52,014 bases of DNA from an uncultured Mucilaginibacter sp. (GCA_903927645.1 CAIYNX010000286.1:1-52014); one strand, 5' to 3'; positions 7,336 to 16,490 are shown, counted from the first letter of the stretch. Program-made: numbers and translations. Notes: generated by a model from the sequence alone, not told the origin.

Positions 7336-9133
7336 CAACCTCAATGCCAATTTGCTTCAACAACAAGGATGCATTAAACGTTTTACAGGCACCTGGCTTT
7401 ATTTTATAGTCAAACAGCATTTCGCCTTGTTTTACCTGTATATCAAAATAGAAGTTTCGGATATAATCGGGATAGCTATTTTCAAGCTCTGCAATTTGCA
7501 AGTCGTGGGTGGCTACCATACCTACACCCTTTTTCTCAATCAAATTCTTAATTACTGCTTTAGAGCCAAGGTATTTATCAACCGAATTGGTTCCGCGCAA
7601 CATTTCGTCAATTAAAAAAAATACTTTTTTATTAGTAGTAACCTCATTCAATAACATTTGCAACCTGTCCAATTCGGCCTTGAAGGTGGAGGTACTTTCG
7701 TTCAAATTATCTTTGATACGCATATAGCTAATAATGGTAATAACAGACACTTTCATTTCTTCTGCACAAACGGGTGCACCACTTAAAGCTAACACCGTGT
7801 TTATACCAACCGTGCGCAAAAACGTGCTTTTACCCGCCATATTTGACCCTGTTATGATGTCAATCTTTCGGGTATTATTTAACTCAAAATCGTTTTTTAT
7901 CCTTTTGGCACTGTTAATTAATGGATGAGCTAGGCCATTAGCAGTGAGGGTATAATCATCGCCTATAACAATCTCAGGTGTGGCCCAATTGGGGTAGTTA
8001 ATTTTTAAACTTGCTAAACTCATTAAAGCCTCAAATTCGGCAATTACATCAAAAGCAGTTTCTAAGCTTTTTTGATTGTTCCGCTTCCAATTCTCGATGG
8101 CTATGATTTGGCGAATATCCCATAAAAAAAACAAGTTCAAAATAAAACCAATAATGATATTTAAATGGTAGTTGAGTTTGTTAATTAATACCGAGAGGGA
8201 CTTAATTTTGTTAGAAGTGCCATCATTTTTCAAAAAATCGACCAAATTTTTGTTATAGAATGAATCCCATGGTTCGCTCTCAATTTTTTGAAATACCAGG
8301 GCATAATTATTTAAGACATCTCCTATTTTGCCTGCAATTAAATCGGCCTTTTTGATATACATTGCCTTCGAAGAAACAAGACCTATATTTATAATCCCAA
8401 CCAAAACAGAAAGACTGCTTATAATTGGAACAAAGTATCCGCCCATAATTAAGGCAGTTAATAAATACGGAGCAATTTTGGCATATAAATCCAACCATTT
8501 TTCGCCGGGTAGGTTTAAGGGAATGTTTAAATATTTAAACAAATTGGGTAATTGATCTTGTTTTTCTTGATTTGCAAATAATAATAAAGCCTGGGTCTCC
8601 GGCTTCCAAGCCTCTTTGTTGGCAATTTCAGCAATAGCAGCTTGTCTCAATAAAATAGCATCCTTTTTGCTAGGTTTATCAAACCAAGAGGCTAATTTAA
8701 GTTTCCCTAATGATGTTGCTGCTCTATTGGTTAATTTATACAAAGAGGCACTTCCAAAAATATCTAAATCGGCGCTATAAAAATGTTTATCGTTATTAAA
8801 CCTACTTCCATCATCATAGAGGTTCGAAATGCTTAAAATACTATCAAATTCGTTTTGGTAAACCTTAACTAAATTTGAAAAGTATAGCTTTTGTTTTTCA
8901 AATTCGCTTTGTTTACTTACCAACCATAAAAATGCTAAAATCAAGATTAAACCCGAAAGGATTAAGAAAGTAAAATCATCCCAACTAATGGCTATTCCAG
9001 TAATAAGGATGATAGCAGCAAAAATTACCAATCGTAATAAGGAATATTTATTGGCCAAGGCCTTATATCTATCAGCCTCGGTTTGTGTTTGGCTTATATT
9101 TTGTTCGTAATTATTTAATATATTTTGATCCAA
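7331..9133 (-). CDS. Membrane-anchored MutS-like ATPase
   Basis: 600 residues. The C-terminal third is a MutS-type ABC ATPase: Walker A TGSNMAGKSTFLRTVG (about 430), Walker B LIDEMLRGTNSVDK, and the H-loop VATHDLQIAELE. A MutS lever/core-like helical region precedes it. The mismatch-recognition and connector domains of MutS1 are absent. Hydrophobic segments near residues 35-75, and again in the middle (YLLTALIMGGYFVPII, LNIIIGFILNLFFLWDI), suggest an inner-membrane protein. This fits the small MutS-related family common in Bacteroidota, whose role is unknown to me; it is not a canonical mismatch repair protein. The only plausible start is TTG at 9133, with no ATG upstream or shortly downstream. 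It is divergent from rlmH. Confidence 0.8.
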   Translation of the reverse strand: MDQNILNNYEQNISQTQTEADRYKALANKYSLLRLVIFAAIILITGIAISWDDFTFLILSGLILILAFLWLVSKQSEFEKQKLYFSNLVKVYQNEFDSILSISNLYDDGSRFNNDKHFYSADLDIFGSASLYKLTNRAATSLGKLKLASWFDKPSKKDAILLRQAAIAEIANKEAWKPETQALLLFANQEKQDQLPNLFKYLNIPLNLPGEKWLDLYAKIAPYLLTALIMGGYFVPIISSLSVLVGIINIGLVSSKAMYIKKADLIAGKIGDVLNNYALVFQKIESEPWDSFYNKNLVDFLKNDGTSNKIKSLSVLINKLNYHLNIIIGFILNLFFLWDIRQIIAIENWKRNNQKSLETAFDVIAEFEALMSLASLKINYPNWATPEIVIGDDYTLTANGLAHPLINSAKRIKNDFELNNTRKIDIITGSNMAGKSTFLRTVGINTVLALSGAPVCAEEMKVSVITIISYMRIKDNLNESTSTFKAELDRLQMLLNEVTTNKKVFFLIDEMLRGTNSVDKYLGSKAVIKNLIEKKGVGMVATHDLQIAELENSYPDYIRNFYFDIQVKQGEMLFDYKIKPGACKTFNASLLLKQIGIEVE

Positions 9134-9140
9134 TTGGTTT

Positions 9141-9202
9141 TTGTTGTAATGTTGAAGTTATTTTAAAATAGTGGTTGCTAAATTATAACAACATTACAAC
9201 AA
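9141..9202. promoter_or_regulatory. Perfect 14-bp inverted repeat in a divergent promoter
   Basis: TTGTTGTAATGTTG (9141-9154) and CAACATTACAACAA (9189-9202) are exact inverted copies 34 nt apart, between the divergent MutS-like gene and rlmH. The geometry suits a dimeric or looping regulator site, or a cruciform. The left arm is only 7-21 nt from the TTG start of the MutS-like gene. Confidence 0.55.
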
Positions 9203-9243
9203 TTTAGTGTTATCCACCATGAATTATTAAAATCAATTTTTAT

Positions 9244-9717
9244 ATGAAAATTACTTTCATTACTGTAGGTAAAACTGAAAGCACTTATTTAAAACAAGGT
9301 ATTGAACAATATATAAACCGTTTAAAACATTATACCAAATTATTGATTATAGAAATTGACGAATTAAAAAATACCAAATCATTAACTACCGAACAGCAAA
9401 AAACAAAGGAAGCCGAACTTATATTAAAGAAAATAGCCCCAACAGACCATGTTATTTTGCTTGATGAAAATGGTACAACACTCAGCTCTGTACAATTTGC
9501 CTCCTATATTGATAAAAAAGCCCTCAGTTCGGTAAGTAACTTGGTTTTTATAGTTGGTGGACCATATGGTTTTGATGCCAGTATATACACTCGTGCTAAT
9601 GATAAAATCTCACTATCGGCCATGACTTTTTCACACCAAATGGTACGGCTTTTTTTTGTTGAACAACTTTATCGTGCTTATACTATTATAAAAGGTGAAC
9701 CCTATCATCATCAGTAA
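9244..9717 (+). CDS. rlmH: 23S rRNA (pseudouridine-1915-N3) methyltransferase RlmH
   Basis: SPOUT methyltransferase that modifies pseudouridine 1915 in helix 69 of 23S rRNA. It has 157 residues, the usual length of about 155. Family features seen are the N-terminal MKITFITVGKTES, the SAM-binding knot with VFIVGGPYGFD, and the C-terminal LSAMTFSHQMVRLFFVEQLYRAYTIIKGEPYHH. Start and end both match the family. No operon partner on this strand. Confidence 0.96.
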   Translation: MKITFITVGKTESTYLKQGIEQYINRLKHYTKLLIIEIDELKNTKSLTTEQQKTKEAELILKKIAPTDHVILLDENGTTLSSVQFASYIDKKALSSVSNLVFIVGGPYGFDASIYTRANDKISLSAMTFSHQMVRLFFVEQLYRAYTIIKGEPYHHQ

Positions 9718-9731
9718 TTGATTTATTTATT

Positions 9732-9759
9732 AGCTAGTAGCAAGTAGCTAGTGGCTAGT
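9732..9759. repeat. Heptamer array of a different unit
   Basis: Four units in register: AGCTAGT, AGCAAGT, AGCTAGT, GGCTAGT. The period is the same 7 bp as the other arrays but the unit sequence differs. Confidence 0.7.
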
Positions 9760-9933
9760 ATTATGCCATTGAGAAGTAAATTTATATACTTATAAAATCA
9801 TATAAATTCTTTCATCGCGTAAATCCTGATTCGGGCAATTTTATTTAAAAATTTGTAAAAAAAACCCGGCTCCAGAACCTACCAACTTCCCCACTCAATC
9901 AAAACCTTAATTACCAACTCTCAGTAAAAATAA

Positions 9934-9941
9934 TATCTTTG
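9934..9941 (+). promoter_or_regulatory. -7 element TATCTTTG of the CDF gene
   Basis: TATCTTTG matches TAnnTTTG exactly and ends 4 nt before the ATG at 9946, implying a leaderless or nearly leaderless transcript. Confidence 0.6.
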
Positions 9942-9945
9942 CAGC

Positions 9946-10869
9946 ATGTCAGCTGATCACGATCATTCTCATCACCACCACCATCATGACCATGCGCCTA
10001 AGCTTGATCAGGTAAATACTGCTTTTATTGTTGGTATTATTTTAAATTCTGTTTTTGTAATTATTGAAGTTATTGCCGGTTTGGCTACGCATTCATTATC
10101 CTTACTAACAGACGCCGGGCATAATTTAAGTGATGTTGCAGGTTTAGCACTTGCCTTGTTGGCATTTAAACTGACCAAGGTAAATTCAAATAATAATTAC
10201 ACTTTTGGTTATAAACGATCAACCATTATAGTTTCATTTTTTAATGCCCTAATTTTATTTGTAGCAGTTGGTTTTATAGGTTACGAGGCAATTATGCGTT
10301 TTTTAGCACCCGAGACTGTTGATGGTGGTGTAATGGCATGGGTTGCTTTTATAGGTATTGGCATCAATGCATTTACCGCCTGGCTGTTTGTGAAAGATAA
10401 GGATAAAGACCTCAATGTGAAGGGAGCCTACCTGCACATGGCGGTTGACGCCATTGTATCATTAGGGGTAGTTGTATCGGGGGTTATTATTTACTTTACC
10501 AAATGGTATTGGGTTGATAGTGTTGTTAGTTTGATAATTGCCATTGTAATTTTAAAAGGAACCTGGAGCCTGCTAATGGATAGTTTAAGGTTAGAGATGG
10601 CAGGAGTACCAAAAGCCATTGAAATTGAAAATATTAAAAACGAATTGCTAAAATGCAAAGGTGTTTTAGATGTACACCATATGCATGTTTGGGCCTTAAG
10701 CACCACCGACAATGCCATTACCGCACACGTAGTAATTGCACCTGAGTTCGTATCTACATTTGAAAACATCAAAAAAGATTTAAGACATAGGCTGGAGCAC
10801 TTAAATATACAACACAGCACGCTTGAGCCAGAATTTGCCGATGAGGATTGCAAACAACCTGATTGTTAA
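9946..10869 (+). CDS. CDF family divalent metal exporter (CzcD/ZitB-like)
   Basis: 307-residue inner-membrane antiporter that exports Zn2+ or similar cations in exchange for protons. The N-terminus is His/Asp-rich with six histidines in a row, typical of a cytoplasmic metal-sensing tail. Six membrane segments follow. The metal site is visible as TDAGHNLSD in TM2 and HMAVDA in TM5. The C-terminal cytoplasmic ferredoxin-like domain starts near LLMDSLRLEMAGVP and contains GVLDVHHMHVWALS. The protein ends in a Cys-containing tail (EDCKQPDC). The start is fixed by the His-rich tail and the promoter. Metal specificity cannot be read with certainty; zinc is most likely. Confidence 0.93.
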   Translation: MSADHDHSHHHHHHDHAPKLDQVNTAFIVGIILNSVFVIIEVIAGLATHSLSLLTDAGHNLSDVAGLALALLAFKLTKVNSNNNYTFGYKRSTIIVSFFNALILFVAVGFIGYEAIMRFLAPETVDGGVMAWVAFIGIGINAFTAWLFVKDKDKDLNVKGAYLHMAVDAIVSLGVVVSGVIIYFTKWYWVDSVVSLIIAIVILKGTWSLLMDSLRLEMAGVPKAIEIENIKNELLKCKGVLDVHHMHVWALSTTDNAITAHVVIAPEFVSTFENIKKDLRHRLEHLNIQHSTLEPEFADEDCKQPDC

Positions 10870-10884
10870 TAATTTTTAAACAAT

Positions 10885-10917
10885 AAAAAAGGAGTGCAAA
10901 AATTACACTCCTTTTTT
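10885..10917. terminator. Bidirectional terminator
   Basis: AAAAAAGGAGTG pairs perfectly with CACTCCTTTTTT around a 9-nt loop, with A and T runs outside, between convergent genes ending at 10869 and 10943. Confidence 0.88.
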
Positions 10918-10942
10918 GTTTATCCTGTTATTCTAAAATAAC

Positions 10943-11503
10943 TTACTTATCCTCAGCTTTTTTAGTAGCGACTTTTTTAGGCTTTGGAGCAGGTTTTTCT
11001 GTTAATTCGTCGGCCTTATTTTCTGCTTTAGGGGCAGATTTTTTGCTAACCTTTTTCTCTTCAGGCTTTACCTCAGGTTCAATAACCGGTTCTGTTTCAA
11101 CCGCAGGGGTTGGTGCTTCAACTACTTCGTTAAAGAAAGGGAAATCCTTTAATATTTGGAACCAGGAAATCACCTTTTTCATATCAGAAGCATAAACCTT
11201 TTCCTCATCATGATTAGGGGCAACTTCTCTAAAAAAAGCTCTTAAAATTTTACCATCCGCTTTTGCATCCGGAACATTGGTAGCCTTTTTGATAGCTTCA
11301 AAAATATCAAGCAACTTTAAATCTTCCTCCTCGCCAAAAAGCGTTATTTCATGCAAAGCGGCAATCTTGGCTGTTGATAAATTAGCTACCAATTTTGTTT
11401 TATTGGCATCTAAGCTTTCTAAAATATACCCGGTTTTATTTTGTGCTAAGGCACGCCACAAACCAGGTTTGCCCGATACGGCTACAATTCCTTGTAAATT
11501 CAT
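10943..11503 (-). CDS. DUF5606 domain protein
   Basis: 186 residues. The N-terminal 145 match the conserved Bacteroidota DUF5606 family: MNLQGIVAVSGKPGLWRAL opening, ITLFGEEEDLKLLDIF, REVAPNHDEEKVYASDMKK. The tail from about residue 130 is low-complexity, first Glu/Pro-rich and then Lys/Ala/Pro-rich with repeated K-x-APK motifs, probably disordered. No signal peptide, so cytoplasmic. The function of the family is unknown; the N-terminal part looks like a small beta-rich fold. It lies 99 nt downstream of the cyclophilin gene on the same strand and may be cotranscribed with it. Confidence 0.85.
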   Translation of the reverse strand: MNLQGIVAVSGKPGLWRALAQNKTGYILESLDANKTKLVANLSTAKIAALHEITLFGEEEDLKLLDIFEAIKKATNVPDAKADGKILRAFFREVAPNHDEEKVYASDMKKVISWFQILKDFPFFNEVVEAPTPAVETEPVIEPEVKPEEKKVSKKSAPKAENKADELTEKPAPKPKKVATKKAEDK

Positions 11504-11602
11504 TTTTTAGGGTTAAATGGTAATTAGGGAGTAGTAAATTGTGCGTTTATAATATTCAAAATTAAAAACCAAATTCATTCAATACCCTCTACCGCTAGTA
11601 TA

Positions 11603-12040
11603 TTAATCTTCTAAAACTTCTATGCTTAAAATTTTGTCGCCTTTTGCAATAGCATCTACTACGTCTACATTTTCAATCACTTTGCCAAAAACGGTATGGT
11701 GTCTATCTAAATGTGCAGTATTTGCTCGGCTGTGGCAAATAAAAAATTGCGAGCCACCAGTATTCCTACCCGCATGTGCCATTGATAATACGCCACGATC
11801 ATGATATTGGTTTTCACCCGTTAATTCGCAATCAATTTTATAACCCGGACCACCGGCACCTGTACCTGTTGGATCGCCACCTTGTACCATGAAATTAGGT
11901 ATTACACGATGAAAAATTACATTGTTATAAAACCCTGATGAAGCCAGTTTTTTAAAATTGGCAACTGTATTTGGGGCATCTTTATCAAAAAATTCAACAG
12001 TCATGTCGCCCTTTTCAGTTTTAATAATCGCTTTGCTCAT
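11603..12040 (-). CDS. Cyclophilin-type peptidyl-prolyl cis-trans isomerase
   Basis: 145-residue single-domain cyclophilin catalysing proline isomerisation during folding. Active-site motifs are [38 protein letters not shown] and [12 protein letters not shown]. His replaces the Trp of eukaryotic cyclophilins in the last motif, which usually means weak cyclosporin binding. There is no signal peptide, so it is a cytoplasmic form. The promoter element TACCTTTG lies 20 nt upstream on the minus strand. Confidence 0.95.
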   Translation of the reverse strand: MSKAIIKTEKGDMTVEFFDKDAPNTVANFKKLASSGFYNNVIFHRVIPNFMVQGGDPTGTGAGGPGYKIDCELTGENQYHDRGVLSMAHAGRNTGGSQFFICHSRANTAHLDRHHTVFGKVIENVDVVDAIAKGDKILSIEVLED

Positions 12041-12059
12041 TTTTAATTTTTATAGGCTG

Positions 12060-12067
12060 CAAAGGTA
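12060..12067 (-). promoter_or_regulatory. -7 element TACCTTTG of the cyclophilin gene
   Basis: On the minus strand TACCTTTG matches the TAnnTTTG consensus and is followed by GC and a 20-nt leader to the ATG at 12040. Confidence 0.6.
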
Positions 12068-12107
12068 AAAAAAAAGGTGAAACGTGGAAATAGAGAATGT
12101 TGGAATT

Positions 12108-12137
12108 GGTGAGTGGTGAATGGTGGGCGGTGAATTG
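12108..12137. repeat. Degenerate heptamer array
   Basis: Four units in register: GTGAGTG, GTGAATG, GTGGGCG, GTGAATT. It lies in the divergent intergenic region between the cyclophilin and the exported protein at 12273. Confidence 0.7.
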
Positions 12138-12212
12138 ATTAATAAATTTGAGTTTGTTTATAGTTTCGTATTGGCTCCGTACATTATTTGATATCGCGAA
12201 ATTTTATTCAAG

Positions 12213-12227
12213 CTGTTACTATAACAG
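12213..12227. promoter_or_regulatory. Small palindrome upstream of the 12273 gene
   Basis: CTGTTA-CTA-TAACAG is a perfect 6-bp inverted repeat, 46 nt upstream of the GTG start. A TAAATTTG promoter-like motif lies at 12143-12150. It could be an operator, or chance in AT-rich DNA. Confidence 0.25.
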
Positions 12228-12272
12228 TCCATTCAATATTTCGTTATATTTACCTACTAAATAAGATATAGC

Positions 12273-13565
12273 GTGCTGTTTAAGTTTTTTTATTTACCAA
12301 AATCATTTCTGGTTTATTGTTTGGTTTTGATTTTTATGGCCTCTGCCTATAAAACAAAGGCTGCTTCTATATTAATACCGATGGATGAAGCGCAGAAAGA
12401 TCATTTAAAATCGTACGGAATCGCTTTTTGGGTGTTAAACAACGGTGAAGAGGTTGATTGGTTGTTAAATTATAGGGGGGGCAGTTTTATGACAAAATAT
12501 GCCACGAAAATTGAAGAAGAATGTAAAATTCGCGGAGTAAGCTATGAAGTATTAGCCGATGCCATGGTAGTTAATATTATTAATGAAGTTAGCGACCCGT
12601 CTGTAAATATGGACTTGGTAAAACTGGAGAAAGCACCAAAAATGGCAGTTTATTCGCCAAAAAATAAATTACCCTGGGATGATGCTGTTACCTTAGTTTT
12701 AAAATACGCAGAGATCCCCTATGATGTTTTGTATGATGAGGAAATTATCCAGGGTGAATTACCTAAATATGATTGGTTACATCTACATCATGAAGATTTT
12801 ACAGGTCAGTATAGCAAGTTCTACGGAACTTTCAGGTATTCGCAATGGTATAATGATGATGTAAAAATACAAGAGGCCACTGCTCACAGACTTGGCTACA
12901 AAAAGGTTTCGCAAATGAAGTTGGCGGTTGCCACGCGCATTCGTGATTTTTGTGCCGGTGGTGGATTTTTATTTGCCATGTGTTCGGGTACTGATACCTT
13001 TGATATTGCTTTAGCGGCAGCCAACACAGATATATGCGAAACCATGTTTGATGGCGACCCTGCCGACCCAGACTATCAAACAAAGTTGGATTATACCCAA
13101 ACTTTTGCGTTTCAAAATTTTTCTTTGGATATGAATCCTACCTCACATCAATTCAGCAATATTGATGTTACTTCAACCAGAGATAGAATTGATCGTTCGC
13201 AAGACTTTTTTACGCTATTTGATTTTTCGGCTAAATGGGATGTAGTGCCTAGCATGCTTACCCAAAATCATGATAAGGTAATTAAGGGTTTTATGGGGCT
13301 TACAACTGCCTTTAACGAAAAGATGTTAAAACCAAATGTTTTAATTTTGGGTGAAATGAAAATCAATAATGAAGCCCGCTACATTCATGGAGAATATGGA
13401 AAAGGCCAATGGACTTTTTATGGTGGTCATGACCCGGAGGATTACCAACATCAAGTTGGTGAACCCCCTACCGATTTAAAACTCCATCCTAATTCGGCCG
13501 GATATCGGTTAATATTAAATAATGTGCTTTTTCCGGCTGCTAAAAAGAAAAAGCAAAAAACCTAA
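12273..13565 (+). CDS. Exported Bacteroidota protein, often labelled asparagine synthetase B
   Basis: 430 residues beginning at GTG; the first ATG comes 21 codons later and would cut the signal peptide (LVYCLVLIFMASAYKTKAAS). The mature N-terminus ILIPMDEAQKDHLKSYGIA and WLLNYRGGSF match a conserved Bacteroidota exported family commonly annotated as asparagine synthetase B. I see no AsnB features: no N-terminal Cys2 glutaminase nucleophile and no SGGxDS ATP-pyrophosphatase loop. The region around FCAGGGFLFAMCSGTDT resembles a nucleophile elbow of class I glutamine-amidotransferase-like or ThuA-like folds, and GKGQWTFYGGHDPED lies near the C-terminus. The function is unknown; the enzyme name should not be trusted. 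Confidence 0.75.
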   Translation: MLFKFFYLPKSFLVYCLVLIFMASAYKTKAASILIPMDEAQKDHLKSYGIAFWVLNNGEEVDWLLNYRGGSFMTKYATKIEEECKIRGVSYEVLADAMVVNIINEVSDPSVNMDLVKLEKAPKMAVYSPKNKLPWDDAVTLVLKYAEIPYDVLYDEEIIQGELPKYDWLHLHHEDFTGQYSKFYGTFRYSQWYNDDVKIQEATAHRLGYKKVSQMKLAVATRIRDFCAGGGFLFAMCSGTDTFDIALAAANTDICETMFDGDPADPDYQTKLDYTQTFAFQNFSLDMNPTSHQFSNIDVTSTRDRIDRSQDFFTLFDFSAKWDVVPSMLTQNHDKVIKGFMGLTTAFNEKMLKPNVLILGEMKINNEARYIHGEYGKGQWTFYGGHDPEDYQHQVGEPPTDLKLHPNSAGYRLILNNVLFPAAKKKKQKT

Positions 13566-13581
13566 TATTAACTACCTGATA

Positions 13582-15675
13582 TTAATTATAAAAAGTCCAG
13601 GAGACTCCAAATTTTAAAAGCCTGTCCATTTGCGGATATCTGTTTACCGTGTAAAAACCAGGACTAAATAAACCTTGGTTTACATAATCGTACATGATGA
13701 AAAAGTTAGTGCGTTGTAATGTTGCTCTAAAAAACACACTTGCAATTGGGTATGATGAAAAAGTAACATTGGTGCCGTTATAAAACTGACCCAAGCCAAC
13801 CGCATATGATGGCGCAATATAGGTTGAATTGTACCGCACATCCATACCAATATTTGAGTGTAAAACCTTAAATAGTAATACTTTATAATATAAGCTACTA
13901 AAATTATAAAATTGTGGGGTACGTAGTGTAGTTTGGTAATCGCTTTTTTGATAAACTAAAAAATCATCAAACTGCCATTGGCGCCAGGTAAATGATTTAG
14001 AAATACTCAATTTTAATAAGTTTATGGGCGCTAAAACCTGAGTAGGGCTAGCATCGTTACCGTTAGGCTGGGCACTGAAATATAAATAATTATTAATCAA
14101 AAAATATTCGGCCTTAAAATCAAGTTTCAATATTGGATTTAAATAATTGAATGATAGACTATTCGTTTTTTGATTTTTAAGATTGGTATGAAATATATAA
14201 TGGTTAGAAATCCAATTACTATAAACCAATGCAGGTGTATTATTTTGGGCATAGCCTTCTAAAATAATTTTACCGGTTTTTTCATTTCCTGCGAGTGCCA
14301 CTTTGGCATCATATAAATAATCGCCTGCATTTCGTCCTTGTGCTATTTGTTGGAAATCGCCTTCCAAACCAATCTTATTACTAAATTTATAGCTAAACCT
14401 AGCCTTTAAGGTTATATTTTGAAAGGAGGCAGCTTGTACTTTTTGCTGCTGGGTAATTTTTGTACCATATTGATTTAAAGTAGTGTCATTTACGTATTGA
14501 GCATAGTTATAATAATCGTGGGTTAAGCCTAAATCGAGTTTAACTTCGTTTTTTATAATACTCACAGTCTTGCTGCGTAGGTAAAAGCTGTAAGAAAAAT
14601 CGTTTTGAAGGTGCGTAACTGTTAATGAATCTCTTCCGTAATTATACTCATAATAATAATCGGGAAATACATGGTAGTTATCCTGGTCATTTTGAATAAA
14701 ATTGTAAGAGTGGGTATTGTAGTTAATGGTATAAGCAACTCTCTGCGTTGGCAATACACTTGCACTCCCCTTTTTTGTACTATCCAAATGGCCTATATAA
14801 TAAAACTGTTTCAGGTATAAACCACTGTTTGTCCAGTTTTCGTAAGTATGCGCCAAACGTACCGGTTCTGAGGTTTTATCAATTGATCCTACTTTAAATA
14901 TTGAATCTTTTTGAATTGATCCGGTTTCCGGGGCTTTCAAATTATTATAAAGGATATTAGCCAGCAGGTTATATCTTTTATTTTTTGATTCGTACCAGGC
15001 AAAAGCACCAATATTGGTATAATTTACATTTTGCTGTAAAACACTATTGCTGCTGTAAAAACCTTTTGGTCCGGCAAAATCAAGATTAAAACCAATATTT
15101 AGGTGAGGATTGATATTTTGAGCATGTGTGGCCTTAAACATTTGTTCACTAATACCACCCGAAATAAAATAAAGGGAGGTAAAAGGTACCCTTGCCCTAT
15201 AATAGTTAACATCTTCCGGATTCAGTAAATAAGGATCGAGTGCATGTAAACCAACATCAAAACCTATAGTTTTTGACGGATTGAACAATAAATCGCGTGA
15301 TGGTGTTCCGGTATAACCCAAAGTTATTTTGGGGGTTTTAATATCAAAAATAGGACTGTAAACCTCAAAATTTGTTAAGGTAGTATCCAGCTGTTTCAAT
15401 TGAGTACTATCTCTAAGCAACTTCTCGTTGGTAATACGTATAAATTTAGCCGAAAAAATAATTGTATCACGTTTATGATCCTGTTTTTTACGCAACGAAT
15501 CTAAAAGTTGATCATCAGTAATTTGCTTAGTTGCTTTACCGGTATCCCTTAAATTTACCCTTTGTTGAATTGGGTAATTAGGGTTGTTTGGGTAATTCGG
15601 ATTACTTTGTGCAAAAACAGCCTGGGCAAATACGCAGGTAAGACAAATGAGCAGAAACTTTATTTTATTTAGCAT
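13582..15675 (-). CDS. Putative outer membrane porin (Porin_10 type)
   Basis: 697 residues with a signal peptide (MLNKIKFLLICLTCVFAQAVFAQ) and an Asn/Pro-Tyr repeat just after it. It then has alternating aromatic beta strands to a C-terminus LLKFGVSWTFYN that ends on an aromatic strand, as expected for an outer-membrane barrel. The TPKITLGYTGTPSRDLLFNP and ISGGISEQMFKATHAQN segments match the Bacteroidota putative porin family. The start is ATG at 15675, sharing its A with the TGA stop of pnp (TGATG), which implies translational coupling. The ORF track began one codon earlier at TTG. It is the last gene of the lpxK-pnp-porin operon. The solute is unknown. Confidence 0.85.
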   Translation of the reverse strand: MLNKIKFLLICLTCVFAQAVFAQSNPNYPNNPNYPIQQRVNLRDTGKATKQITDDQLLDSLRKKQDHKRDTIIFSAKFIRITNEKLLRDSTQLKQLDTTLTNFEVYSPIFDIKTPKITLGYTGTPSRDLLFNPSKTIGFDVGLHALDPYLLNPEDVNYYRARVPFTSLYFISGGISEQMFKATHAQNINPHLNIGFNLDFAGPKGFYSSNSVLQQNVNYTNIGAFAWYESKNKRYNLLANILYNNLKAPETGSIQKDSIFKVGSIDKTSEPVRLAHTYENWTNSGLYLKQFYYIGHLDSTKKGSASVLPTQRVAYTINYNTHSYNFIQNDQDNYHVFPDYYYEYNYGRDSLTVTHLQNDFSYSFYLRSKTVSIIKNEVKLDLGLTHDYYNYAQYVNDTTLNQYGTKITQQQKVQAASFQNITLKARFSYKFSNKIGLEGDFQQIAQGRNAGDYLYDAKVALAGNEKTGKIILEGYAQNNTPALVYSNWISNHYIFHTNLKNQKTNSLSFNYLNPILKLDFKAEYFLINNYLYFSAQPNGNDASPTQVLAPINLLKLSISKSFTWRQWQFDDFLVYQKSDYQTTLRTPQFYNFSSLYYKVLLFKVLHSNIGMDVRYNSTYIAPSYAVGLGQFYNGTNVTFSSYPIASVFFRATLQRTNFFIMYDYVNQGLFSPGFYTVNRYPQMDRLLKFGVSWTFYN

Positions 15676-16490
15676 CAAAAACCAGCAATCAATTCTTTAA
15701 GTATTAAGGTCATTTTGGGTTCTGCTTCACGTGCCACCTCCAAAATTTCGTCCAATGAACAAGGTAATAAAACATCATTAAAACCCTCATCAGTTAAAAC
15801 AGATATGGCAAATACCGGAAGTCCCATATGCCTTGCAACTATTACTTCAGGAACCGTACTCATACCCACTGCATCACCCCCAATTATCCGTAAATATTTA
15901 TATTCAGCTTTGGTTTCAAGGTTTGGCCCTGTTACCGCTATGTAAACTCCTTTATGACATATAATATTGTTTAAGGCTGCAATCCTCAATGCTTTTTCAA
16001 TTAATTCGCGGTGGTATGGTTCGCTCATATCCGGAAAGCGGGTGCCGAGTTCATCATCATTGCTACCAATTAAGGGGTTATCTGGTTGCAAATTAATATG
16101 ATCTTCAATAACCATTAATGCGCCTTTTTTATAGGCCGGATTTAATGAACCGCTCGCGTTTGAAACAAATAAAGTTTTAATGCCCAACATTTTCATTACC
16201 CTTACCGGTAATGTTATTTGTTGCATATTATATCCTTCATAGTAATGCAAACGTCCTTGCATGGCCACAACCTTTTTACCCGCAAGGGTACCAAATATTA
16301 ATTTGCCTGAATGAAATTCAAGTGTGGAAATAGGAAATTCAGGTATATTGGCATACATGAGTTGTTTTTCAACCTCAATTTCGTTTACTAAACCACCGAG
16401 GCCTGTTCCTAGTATTATACCTATCTCGGGTACAAAATCGCCAATGCGACTTTTAATGTATGCTGTTGCCTGTAGGATACGTTCTAACAT
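15675..16490 (-). CDS. punA: Purine-nucleoside phosphorylase, trimeric type
   Basis: Cytoplasmic enzyme that splits purine nucleosides with phosphate into base and ribose-1-phosphate. It has 271 residues from ATG at 16490; the track's TTG two codons earlier is less likely. Motifs of the trimeric NP-II family are IGIILGTGLGGLV, EFHSGKLIFG, GRLHYYEGY, FVSNASGSLNP, DHINLQPDNPL, GPNLETKAEYKYL and GGDAVGMSTVPEVIVA. It overlaps the end of lpxK by 38 bp in another frame and is coupled to the porin gene at its stop. The reason a salvage enzyme sits between a lipid A kinase and a porin is not clear from the sequence. Confidence 0.95.
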   Translation of the reverse strand: MLERILQATAYIKSRIGDFVPEIGIILGTGLGGLVNEIEVEKQLMYANIPEFPISTLEFHSGKLIFGTLAGKKVVAMQGRLHYYEGYNMQQITLPVRVMKMLGIKTLFVSNASGSLNPAYKKGALMVIEDHINLQPDNPLIGSNDDELGTRFPDMSEPYHRELIEKALRIAALNNIICHKGVYIAVTGPNLETKAEYKYLRIIGGDAVGMSTVPEVIVARHMGLPVFAISVLTDEGFNDVLLPCSLDEILEVAREAEPKMTLILKELIAGF

